From: RGIG8748 sp045544515
Lineage (GTDB): Bacteria > Bacillota > Clostridia > UMGS1810
Assembly: GCA_045544515.1 (NCBI GenBank)
Contig: JAZPZD010000017.1
Coordinates: 1-12,362 of the forward strand
DNA: 12,362 bases
Direction: 5' to 3'
Both the position numbers and the translations under genes were made by a program. A model generated the notes under the pieces. That model had not been told where the DNA came from. It searched no databases and was given only the letters and a program-made list of their open reading frames with translations. Below are positions 6,652 to 12,358 of this stretch, one piece after another (position 1 is the first letter of the stretch; the number at the start of each line of letters is the position of its first letter).

Positions 6652-7452
6652 ATGAGTTTTTTAAAGGGAAAAACAGCAATTATCACAGGTGCAGGTTATG
6701 CGGCACTTTCTGACGGAAGATGCGGCTCTATCGGCTATGGTATAGCTACCGCTTATGCCAAAGAGGGTGCAAACCTAGTAATCACAGGAAGAAATGTACC
6801 CAAACTCGAAAAAGCAAAGGAAGAATTAGAAAAGAATTACGGTATCAAGGTGCTTGCACTTCAGGCGGATATCTCCGATGGTGCAGATAACGAAAATGTC
6901 GCAAAAGGCGTAGTAGATGCTGCAATCAAGGAATTCGGCAGAATAGATGTGCTCATCAACAATGCACAGGCATCCGCTTCGGGCGTTACCATTCAGGACC
7001 ACACCACAGAGCAGTTTAACCTTGCAATGTATTCGGGTCTTTATGCGGCGTTCTACTATATGAAAGCCTGCTATCCTTATTTAAAGGAAACTAAAGGCAG
7101 CGTTATCAACTTTGCATCCGGTGCAGGACTTTTTGGTAACTACGGCCAGTGCTCATATGCCGCTGCAAAAGAGGGTATAAGAGGACTTTCCAGAGTAGCT
7201 GCAACCGAATGGGCAAAAGACGGTATCAACACCAATGTTGTTTGCCCTCTTGCATGGACAGCACAGCTCGAAAACTTTGAAAAGGCATATCCAGATGCAT
7301 TCAAGGCAAATGTGCACATGCCCCCTGCAGGTCACTTTGGCGATGCAGAGCTTGAAATCGGCAGAGTATGTGTTCAGCTTGCATCCCCCGACTTTAAGTA
7401 TATGAACGGCGAAACCCTTACATTAGAGGGCGGAATGGGATTAAGACCGTAA
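6652..7452 (+). CDS. Short-chain dehydrogenase/reductase (SDR)
   Basis: A 266-residue cytoplasmic NAD(P)-dependent oxidoreductase of the classical SDR family. The Rossmann core opens with TAIITGAG and continues through an unusually long glycine loop (YAALSDGRCGSIGYG, residues 16-30); ADIS at 72-75 is the adenine-binding Asp. NNAQ (103-106) replaces the usual NNAG. The active site is S156, Y169 and K173 (NFASGAG, YAAAK). AGGAGG at 6638-6643 lies eight bases before ATG 6652 and fixes the start; the frame is open further upstream but that part is promoter and pseudogene. It is probably a single-gene unit, ending at a hairpin at 7474-7519. Classical SDRs reduce or oxidise sugars, polyols, steroids or acyl chains. 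Given neighbours, a sugar or polyol substrate is plausible but unproven. Confidence 0.9.
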   Translation: MSFLKGKTAIITGAGYAALSDGRCGSIGYGIATAYAKEGANLVITGRNVPKLEKAKEELEKNYGIKVLALQADISDGADNENVAKGVVDAAIKEFGRIDVLINNAQASASGVTIQDHTTEQFNLAMYSGLYAAFYYMKACYPYLKETKGSVINFASGAGLFGNYGQCSYAAAKEGIRGLSRVAATEWAKDGINTNVVCPLAWTAQLENFEKAYPDAFKANVHMPPAGHFGDAELEIGRVCVQLASPDFKYMNGETLTLEGGMGLRP

Positions 7453-7465
7453 CAACAAAATAACA

Positions 7466-7519
7466 CAAAAAATGGAAGTGACCTCTCATTGCCTTTGTCT
7501 GCAATAAGAGGTCACTTCC
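7466..7519 (-). terminator. Strong hairpin terminator of the minus-strand RNA, shared with the SDR end
   Basis: GGAAGTGACCTCT (7474-7486) pairs perfectly with AGAGGTCACTTCC (7507-7519). The stem extends inward by ATTGC/GCAAT after one mismatch, giving a stem of about 19 bp. On the minus strand it is followed by ATTTTTT, a proper U-tract. On the plus strand no T-run follows, so it primarily terminates leftward transcription. Confidence 0.82.
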
Positions 7520-7885
7520 GATTACTCTTGATATCTAGCATCTTTTGTTATCCTCGCTTTCTTTAACTTTCCCTTTTCAAAGCATTATTTCGGTTATTTC
7601 TTAAACAATACATTTTAAACTTTTTTGTCTTTAAGTAAGACTACCTTTGTTTTCATTTAACTTTAATGTGCTTTTAAAGGGTACTGCTTTTTTGACTTTA
7701 CTTAATTAAACCTTATATGCTAGCCTCTCCATACTCCTTTTCAAAATTATTGTTTTTTCTGCAAGTCTTCTAATCTATATATAAAGCGTTAAGCACCGCC
7801 GTGTTTTTGAGAAGAAGCAATATTTGGTTTTATTAAATTAAGTCTGAAGTTTAGTTATACATTGGACTGTACCTTCCTTTCTTCA
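7466..7885 (-). ncRNA. Candidate structured non-coding RNA, about 420 nt
   Basis: On the minus strand this stretch has an extended -10 promoter at its 5' end and a U-tracted hairpin terminator at its 3' end, yet no reading frame longer than a handful of codons behind a ribosome binding site. The RNA would be purine-rich. It contains complementary segments: ACTTAATT with AATTAAGT, TTAAGTAA with TTACTTAA, GTCTT with AAGAC as a local hairpin, and CCCTTT with AAAGGG. I do not recognise tmRNA, RNase P, SRP, 6S or a known riboswitch. Boundaries are approximate: the 5' end is inferred about seven bases after the -10 box. It could also be a degraded gene, but promoter and terminator are both intact. 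Confidence 0.55.
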
Positions 7886-7890
7886 CCTAT

Positions 7891-7920
7891 AGTGTAGCAT
7901 ATGTAAATATGCTTTTTCAA
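7891..7920 (-). promoter_or_regulatory. Extended -10 promoter with palindromic operator
   Basis: On the minus strand: TTGAAA (7915-7920), an 18-nt spacer, then TACACT (7891-7896) preceded by TG-C (extended -10). The spacer contains a perfect palindrome GCATAT-4 nt-ATATGC (7897-7912), positioned where a repressor would block RNA polymerase. It drives the candidate RNA. Confidence 0.65.
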
Positions 7921-7940
7921 TTGACATTTTATAAAAATAA

Positions 7941-7988
7941 AAAAAGACCTTTTTGTGCAGAAAACAGAATTTTTAAAAAAGGTCTTTT
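7941..7988. terminator. Bidirectional A/T-flanked hairpin
   Basis: AAAAGACCTTTTT (7942-7954) pairs with AAAAAGGTCTTTT (7976-7988), a 13-bp stem with a loop of about 21 nt. T-runs follow on both strands, longer on the minus strand. It would end minus-strand transcription coming from the region to its right, just before the promoter of the candidate RNA. Confidence 0.6.
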
Positions 7989-8014
7989 CAAACGATATAT
8001 AAGTATGATATAAT
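7986..8014 (+). promoter_or_regulatory. Possible promoter between two terminators
   Basis: A perfect TATAAT (8009-8014) preceded by TG-A (extended -10); the -35 TTTCAA at 7986-7991 is weak. Transcription would start near 8021 and meet the hairpin at 8034-8065 almost at once. Confidence 0.35.
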
Positions 8015-8033
8015 AATTTTGTTGGTTGTTTTT

Positions 8034-8065
8034 AAAAAGGTCAGCTCGGTTGAGCTGACCTTTTT
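8034..8065. terminator. Bidirectional hairpin terminator
   Basis: AAAAAGGTCAGCTC (8034-8047) pairs perfectly with GAGCTGACCTTTTT (8052-8065) around a 4-nt loop, with T-runs on both strands. It lies directly behind the stop of the minus-strand fragment at 8069. Confidence 0.85.
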
Positions 8066-8068
8066 GTT

Positions 8069-8300
8069 TTAGTTACATTCTGCTGTTAACGGCCCTGCAA
8101 GTTCTTTAAGGTAGAAGAGCTTACCGGGGAGTGTAGGCATAAATGTTGATGTAATGTTCATATCGGGGCTGTAGTGGAGAGTTGTCAAGAAGCTCATGCC
8201 CTGCCAGCCCATTCCGCGTCCGAGAGCACCGTCGCATCCGCCGATTATATAGTCTGCCTGTAAGAAGATGCGGGGTCCTATTGTGTTGGCAGTGCTTTTT
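8069..8300 (-). pseudogene. C-terminal fragment of an unidentified protein
   Basis: On the minus strand about 75 residues read as normal protein, including ADYIIGGCDGALGRGMGWQG and HYSPDMNITST, and end in a TAA at 8069-8071 followed immediately by a hairpin terminator. There is no start with a ribosome binding site: towards 8300 the frame runs into the AraC-family fragment encoded on the other strand. It therefore appears to be the surviving 3' end of a gene whose 5' part was deleted. I do not recognise the family. Position beside an AraC regulator and a rhamnose isomerase suggests a former sugar-catabolic or transport protein, which is inference only. Confidence 0.5.
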
Positions 8301-8304
8301 CCAT

Positions 8305-8607
8305 TCTTCAACAGAAGAAAATTTGTCTGCAAACCTTACGCTGTCAGATATCTGCAAAAAGTTCTATATGGGCAAGTCCTGTCTTTCCAAACTGTTTTTG
8401 GAGCATATGGGCTGTGCACCGATGGAATACTACCGCAAAACTAAAATAAGAGAGGCAAAAAAACTCATAAACAGCGGTGTTTCGGTAACAAGGGTTTCGG
8501 ATATGCTGGGGTATTCTTAGGTACATAACTTTTCCCGAGCGTTCAAAAAGCAAACAGGCACATCGCCCACCGAGTACAAAAAGAAGATAAATCCGATGGA
8601 AAAATAG
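8305..8607 (+). pseudogene. AraC-family regulator, C-terminal DNA-binding fragment with stop
   Basis: About 100 residues match the double helix-turn-helix of AraC/XylS regulators: EENLSANLTLSDICKKFYMG and LSKLFLEHMGCAPMEYYRK, then IREAKKLINSGVSVTRVSDMLGYS. Next comes a TAG (8518-8520) in place of a sense codon, and then in the same frame VHNFSRAFKKQTGTSPTEYK, ending at TAG 8605. The stop interrupts the second helix-turn-helix, at the GYSSVHNFSRAFKK-type motif. The whole ligand-binding N-terminus is missing and the sequence upstream belongs to another gene on the opposite strand. AraC regulators commonly activate adjacent sugar operons; the neighbour here is an L-rhamnose isomerase pseudogene, so this was probably its activator. 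Confidence 0.82.
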
Positions 8608-8620
8608 AAAAATCCATTTG

Positions 8621-8657
8621 CAAAAAAGGACACTTTTTAAGACAAAAAAAGACCTTT
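8621..8657 (+). promoter_or_regulatory. Direct repeats upstream of rhaA, possible AraC-type operator
   Basis: CAAAAAAGGACACTTTT begins at 8621 and CAAAAAAAGACCTTTA at 8643, 22 nt or about two helical turns apart, on the same strand. AraC-family activators bind such in-phase direct repeats. They lie between the AraC-family remnant and the rhamnose isomerase remnant. The 14-mer AAAAAAAGACCTTT also occurs at 7939-7952. Confidence 0.4.
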
Positions 8658-8738
8658 ATACAAGGCGAAAAATGTGATAGTATAGATGTATAAAAGAATT
8701 TTTGAGGTTTAAAAAATTATAAAAAAGGACTGATTTTT

Positions 8739-9750
8739 ATGTCAAGATACGAAGAAACAAAAAAATCTACGCCTCCCTTGGTGTAGACACAGACAAAGCT
8801 ATCGAAACACTAAAAAACATCACAGTTTCTGTTCACTGCTGGCAGGGTGACGATGTTGTGGGCTTTGATGCAGGCGAGGAATTATCCGGCGGTATACAGA
8901 CCACGGGTAACTATCCCGGCAAGGCTACAACCCCCGAAGAGCTTTTGCAGGATTTGGAAGAGGCATTTTCTCTTATGCCCGGCAAGAAGAAGTTGAACAT
9001 TCATGCTTGCTATGCAGTAGGCGAAAATATTGACCGCAGCGATTTAAGGCCCGAACACTTTAAGCTTTGGCTCGACTTTGCCAAGGAAAAGGGTATAGGA
9101 ATTGACTTTAACCCCACATTTTTCTCTCATCCAATGGTAAAAGACGGACTTACACTTTCCTCACCCGATGAGGCTACAAGAAATTATTGGATTAAACACG
9201 GCAAATGCTGTGTTAAGCTCTCGGAATACTTTGCAAACGAGACAGGTATCCCCTGCGTAATGAACATCTGGATTCCCGATGGCTACAAGGATATCCCTGC
9301 AGACAGACTTGCTCCCAGAGCACGCTTTAAGGATTCATTAGACGAAATCCTCTCTGTAGATTACGACAAGAGCAAGGTTTATGTAACACTCGAATCCAAG
9401 GTGTTTGGTATCGGTCTTGAGGCTTATACCGTAGGTTCTGCAGAATTTGCATTAAGCTATGCAGACTACAAGCACATTACTCCTCTTATGGACAATGGTC
9501 ACTACCACCCCACAGAAATGGTGTCCGCAATGTTCACAAGGCACTGCTCTTTGCACTTTTGCAGCCAAATGACAAGTTAAAAGAGCTCCAGGAGACAAAC
9601 AATATGACAGCACTTATGGTGCTTCAGGAAGAATTAAAAACTGCACCTCTTGGCGATGTATGGAACCGGTATCTAGCATCGCAGGGTATGAATAGCGACT
9701 ATCTCACAGAAGTTGTTAAATATGAAAAGGAAGTTCTTTCCAAAAGATAA
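8739..9750 (+). pseudogene. rhaA: L-rhamnose isomerase, frameshifted and internally deleted
   Basis: Clear homologue of RhaA, which converts L-rhamnose to L-rhamnulose: SVHCWQGDDVVGF, GGIQTTGNYPGKA, PTFFSHPMVKDG, NIWIPDGYKDIPADRLAPR, ESKVFGIGLEAYTVGS and DNGHYHPTEMVSAM all follow the Escherichia coli order. Two lesions break it. First, after ATG 8739 (with AAAGGA upstream) an A-run at 8759-8765 is one base short, so the start frame ends at TAG 8784-8786; the rest lies in the next frame from 8765. Second, after VSAM (about 9530) the sequence jumps with a frame change to KALLFALLQPNDKLKELQ and a normal C-terminus ending at TAA 9748. About 75 residues are lost, which in RhaA hold several metal ligands. 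Two pieces remain open (8858-9580 and 9559-9750), but neither can be an active isomerase. Confidence 0.9.
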
Positions 9751-9754
9751 AAAG

Positions 9755-10005
9755 TTGGGGATGTAAAATAAAGCGCAGACCGCTTATAGGCTTGATTTCT
9801 GACATCTTACAGTTTAAAAACATCAGAAAAACGTTAAATTTATGTAGAAAGCTGCAAACTTTGCAGCTTTCTTGGATTTTTAGCCTATAAGCTCTAAACG
9901 AACTTCACCTCTCGGCGTACCTTTGTACGCCTTCGGGTCCCCCTCGCAAGGCAAGCCTCACTCGGTTCAGTTCGTTTATTCTGCATCTTATTTTCCTATC
10001 CCCAA
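9755..10005. repeat. Multi-arm inverted-repeat element (three-way junction fold)
   Basis: An outer imperfect pair joins TTGGGGAT-n-AAAATAA-n-GCAGA (9755-9779) to TCTGC-n-TTATTTT-n-ATCCCCAA (9980-10005). Inside, two arms abut with almost no spacer. Arm A is closed by GCTTATAGGCT (9782-9792) with AGCCTATAAGC (9882-9892) and contains two further hairpins. Arm B is closed by TAAACGAACT (9895-9904) with AGTTCGTTTA (9969-9978) and contains GGCGTAC-4 nt-GTACGCC (9914-9931). Every junction is one to two bases. This fits a structured RNA or a miniature inverted-repeat element. It begins five bases after the rhaA pseudogene stop, contains no gene, and shows no obvious target-site duplication. Confidence 0.75.
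9847..9880 (+). terminator. Perfect 12-bp hairpin with T-run inside arm A
   Basis: GAAAGCTGCAAA-C-TTTGCAGCTTTC (9847-9871) is a perfect palindrome around one base, followed by TTGGATTTT. It could terminate transcription arriving from the rhaA pseudogene, or be a helix of the larger element. Confidence 0.55.
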
Positions 10006-10011
10006 AATCTC

Positions 10012-10057
10012 AAGGAGCTGTAAAAAATTCACTTAAATTTTTTACAGCTCCTTTTTT
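10012..10057. terminator. Long perfect terminator hairpin
   Basis: AAGGAGCTGTAAAAAATT (10012-10029) pairs over 18 bp with AATTTTTTACAGCTCCTT (10036-10053) around a 6-nt loop, followed by TTTTTT on the plus strand. It ends rightward transcription; it also lies directly behind the stop of the minus-strand small gene and could serve that too, though the T-run on that side is weak. Confidence 0.85.
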
Positions 10058-10229
10058 AACCCAAAGTGTAGCCCTTAAACATCAGCTTTGATGCAAATTC
10101 TATTCTTTCTTCTTCGCTTTTAAACTCTATTTTCTTTGTGTTGGGTGTTTCTTTGAGGTGTACAGATTTTTCGACAGTGTTTACCCATACGCACCAAATA
10201 TTCTCTTTGATTTCCGTTTCTCCGTTCAT
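10056..10229 (-). CDS. Small hypothetical protein, 57 residues
   Basis: A complete small gene: a promoter (TTGAAA-18-TAAAAT) at 10254-10283, a Shine-Dalgarno (AAAGGGTGG) eight bases before ATG 10229, a 57-codon frame, and a TAA at 10056-10058 that abuts a strong hairpin. The protein begins MNGETEIKENIWCVWVNTVE, continues with a charged helix (KKIEFKSEEERIEFASKLM) and ends in FKGYTLG. It has no signal peptide or membrane segment; residues 11-25 look like a beta hairpin, so a small alpha/beta cytoplasmic protein is likely. I do not recognise a family. It runs in the same direction as the acyl-CoA synthetase but is separated from it by a terminator, so it is its own unit. Confidence 0.68.
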   Translation of the reverse strand: MNGETEIKENIWCVWVNTVEKSVHLKETPNTKKIEFKSEEERIEFASKLMFKGYTLG

Positions 10230-10253
10230 ATTGAACCACCCTTTCTTCAGAAT

Positions 10254-10283
10254 ATTTTAACAGAAAGCCGGGCGGTTTTTCAA
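10254..10283 (-). promoter_or_regulatory. Promoter of the 57-residue protein gene
   Basis: On the minus strand TTGAAA (10278-10283), 18-nt spacer, TAAAAT (10254-10259), about 25 nt upstream of the start codon. Confidence 0.65.
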
Positions 10284-10327
10284 TATTTGCCATAATTTGT
10301 CATTTGTATGTATATATGCTGAAACAG

Positions 10328-10357
10328 TTGACATTTATCTGTTACAATAGTAATAAT
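10328..10357 (+). promoter_or_regulatory. Possible plus-strand promoter facing a terminator
   Basis: Perfect TTGACA at 10328-10333 and AATAAT at 10352-10357 with an 18-nt spacer. No plus-strand gene follows; the hairpin at 10367-10398 comes first. TGTTAC (10340-10345) and GTAACA (10361-10366) form an inverted pair around the -10 box. Confidence 0.35.
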
Positions 10358-10366
10358 GGTGTAACA

Positions 10367-10398
10367 AAGCCCCGCTTTCAATGAAGAAAGCGGGGCTT
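10367..10398. terminator. Terminator of the acyl-CoA synthetase gene
   Basis: AAGCCCCGCTTTC (10367-10379) pairs with GAAAGCGGGGCTT (10386-10398), a perfect 13-bp stem with a 6-nt loop, three bases beyond the synthetase stop codon. The T-run on the minus strand is short (CTTTGTT). Confidence 0.8.
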
Positions 10399-10401
10399 AT
10401 A

Positions 10402-12096
10402 TCAGTCTTTTTCTATAAGATTTCTCTTAATCTTGTTGGAAGAGTTTTTAATAAAGGGTTCTTTTCTTATCTTAACCTTTGACACTCTCTTGTATACGGG
10501 AAGTACGGCTGTACATTCGTTAATATCTTTTTTAAGCATTTCTTCGAGGTTTTCGCACTCTGCAACGGCGCTAGCTTCGTAATCGGGGAACACCTCTGCA
10601 CAGAGGGCATCTTCAAGGCCGTTTTCGTCTTTTACGGAGTATATAACAACCTCTTTTACATAGTCAATACCCTGGATGTACTCTTCGATTTCCTCGGGGT
10701 AGATGTTCTTTCCGTTGGAGAGTACTATGAGGTTTTTCTTTCTGCCTGTAATAACAAGAAGTCCCATCTTGTTCATATATCCGTAGTCGCCTGTGTTAAA
10801 CCAGCCATCGTCGGAGAGAACTTCTTTTGTAAGCCCGCTCTCCTTGTAGTAACCGAGCATTACAACATCGCCTTTGACACAGATTTCGCCTATGCCGTCA
10901 TCATCGGGGTTTTCGATTTTGATATCGATGCAGGGCAGAACCATACCTACTGTTCTTGGGTCGTTGCACTCAACTCTGTTTACACTTACAAGCGGAGAAC
11001 ACTCGGTAATTCCGTAGCCGTTAAAGAGGATAATTCCTATATCGTCAAAGAATTTGCCCACTTCTGCTCTTATGGGAGCACCGCCGCAGACGATTTCCTG
11101 CAGGTTTCCGCCGAAGTTGTCTATTACGGATTTGAAGAGCTTTCTTCTTATGTCGATGCCGACCTTCCTAAGTCCATTACTTACGGCAATCATCACCTTA
11201 AAGAGCTTGTCGATTTTCTTTTCCTTAAGGGTTGCCCATATTCTCTTATAAAAGAGCTCTGCAAATGCAGGAACAAGGTAAATATATTCGGGCTTGAATG
11301 TATTTAAGTTTTTAAGGACATTTGTGAGCTTGTCGTTTATACAGAGGGTTGCTCTGTGGTGGATAGCTACCAGTATGCCAGGAACCGCCTCGTATGTGTG
11401 ATGATAGGGGAGCACGCTTAAGCACGAGCCCAAAATCTTGCTCGACTGAAGACCGTAGTAGATACCGCTTTTCAGGTTGTGCTCGGAGAGCATTACGCCC
11501 TTGGAATTGCCTGTGGTACCCGATGTGTACACGAGCATCTTGAGTTCGTTGGGGTCGCTCTGGAGCTTTTCGTATTCTCTGTTGCCCTCTTCGTAGAGAG
11601 CCTTACCTTTTGCGAGGAACTTGTCATAAGATAAAAATTCTCCCTCGTCTTCCTCTCTGTCAAGACCTATAAAGTACTTGATATTGGGGAACTTGTCGCG
11701 GTTTTCTGTAAAGAATTTTTCGAACTTCTTGGCATAAAATATAATTTCGCTCTCGCTGTTATTTGCCACATTTATGATGTCTGTTTCGGGGAGCTCCTTG
11801 TCTATGGGAACATATACGCCTGCACTTTTTAAAACAGTTACATAAATGCAAATCCATTTGAAGCTGTTTACACCGATGTTGGCAATGTGGCTTTTGCCAA
11901 AGCCAAGGTCGGTAAGTGCTGTGCCTAAATACTCGGTGATGAGCTTGAATTCTTTGAATGTTACTTCCTTGATTTCTTTGTTTTCGATATACTTGTGCGA
12001 AATTTTGTCGCCGCTTTCTTCTGCGGCAAGGTCTACCATATGACGAATGTTTCTGAAATTCTGCACCTCATAGGGTTTTAATTTGTCGAGATTCAT
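10402..12096 (-). CDS. Long-chain acyl-CoA synthetase (AMP-forming)
   Basis: A 564-residue member of the ANL adenylating superfamily, FadD-like, which activates a fatty acid with ATP to an acyl-adenylate and then to acyl-CoA. Visible motifs: the phosphate loop YTSGTTGNSKGV (190-201), YGITE (361-365), WFNTGD (432-437), GRKKNLIVLSNGKNIYPEEIE (from 451) and the catalytic C-terminal lysine K555 in NSSNKIKRN. All are intact, and length fits soluble bacterial long-chain enzymes. There is no signal peptide; such enzymes are peripheral to the inner face of the membrane. GGAGGT lies six bases before the ATG. It is a single-gene unit ended by a hairpin, with a long structured leader upstream. It may instead feed acyl-AMP to a carrier protein, but no carrier gene is nearby. 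Confidence 0.92.
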   Translation of the reverse strand: MNLDKLKPYEVQNFRNIRHMVDLAAEESGDKISHKYIENKEIKEVTFKEFKLITEYLGTALTDLGFGKSHIANIGVNSFKWICIYVTVLKSAGVYVPIDKELPETDIINVANNSESEIIFYAKKFEKFFTENRDKFPNIKYFIGLDREEDEGEFLSYDKFLAKGKALYEEGNREYEKLQSDPNELKMLVYTSGTTGNSKGVMLSEHNLKSGIYYGLQSSKILGSCLSVLPYHHTYEAVPGILVAIHHRATLCINDKLTNVLKNLNTFKPEYIYLVPAFAELFYKRIWATLKEKKIDKLFKVMIAVSNGLRKVGIDIRRKLFKSVIDNFGGNLQEIVCGGAPIRAEVGKFFDDIGIILFNGYGITECSPLVSVNRVECNDPRTVGMVLPCIDIKIENPDDDGIGEICVKGDVVMLGYYKESGLTKEVLSDDGWFNTGDYGYMNKMGLLVITGRKKNLIVLSNGKNIYPEEIEEYIQGIDYVKEVVIYSVKDENGLEDALCAEVFPDYEASAVAECENLEEMLKKDINECTAVLPVYKRVSKVKIRKEPFIKNSSNKIKRNLIEKD

Positions 12097-12137
12097 AATT
12101 ACCTCCGCTTAAGCACACGGGAGCTGAACACCGTATG

Positions 12138-12243
12138 CCTTAAATTTTTAAAATTTGCACACTTTTTATTTGTCGTCCTCGCAAGGCGTCAGCCTAACTT
12201 CGTCCTCCGCATAAAAATTGCACTAAATTTTATGCATTTAAGG
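12138..12243 (-). promoter_or_regulatory. Structured leader arm C upstream of the acyl-CoA synthetase
   Basis: CCTTAAAT (12138-12145) pairs with ATTTAAGG (12236-12243) and AAAATTT (12150-12156) with AAATTTT (12225-12231). Alternatively GCATAAAA (12209-12216) pairs with TTTTATGC (12228-12235). The two inner pairings compete for the same bases. The GC-rich core contains CCTCGCAAGGC, also present in arm B of the element at 9755-10005. The arm begins 42 bases upstream of the start codon. No clear promoter was found between it and the gene, so it is probably transcribed. Confidence 0.5.
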
Positions 12244-12250
12244 TCGAAGA

Positions 12251-12358
12251 GTTTTAAAACTACCAATTTTGGATAAGACAAGTAAAAACTCGCAGAGAAT
12301 ATTGAACATATTTTCAAGAGTTTTTACGCAGTATTAGACCAAATTGGTGATTTAAAAC
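12251..12358. repeat. Long AT-rich inverted-repeat arm D
   Basis: Three nested pairings on one axis: GTTTTAAA (12251-12258) with TTTAAAAC (12351-12358), ACCAATTTTGG (12262-12272) with CCAAATTGGT (12339-12348, one-base bulge), and GTAAAAACTC (12282-12291) with GAGTTTTTAC (12318-12327). A weaker inner stem adds GAGAATAT with ATATTTTC. It is a 108-nt hairpin seven bases beyond arm C, and the window ends four bases later. No gene is seen here. Confidence 0.7.

Noticed and set aside
7466..7885. tmRNA, RNase P RNA, 6S or SRP RNA
   Set aside because: None of their conserved core sequences that I know (for example a CCA-ended tRNA-like part or the SRP GGAAG tetraloop region in context) is visible.
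8182..8304. N-terminal extension of the AraC-family frame
   Set aside because: This part is antisense to the minus-strand fragment and reads an arginine/cysteine-rich peptide unlike any AraC N-terminus.
9755..10005. Insertion sequence or transposon end
   Set aside because: There is no transposase frame inside and no convincing target-site duplication, so I call it only an inverted-repeat element.
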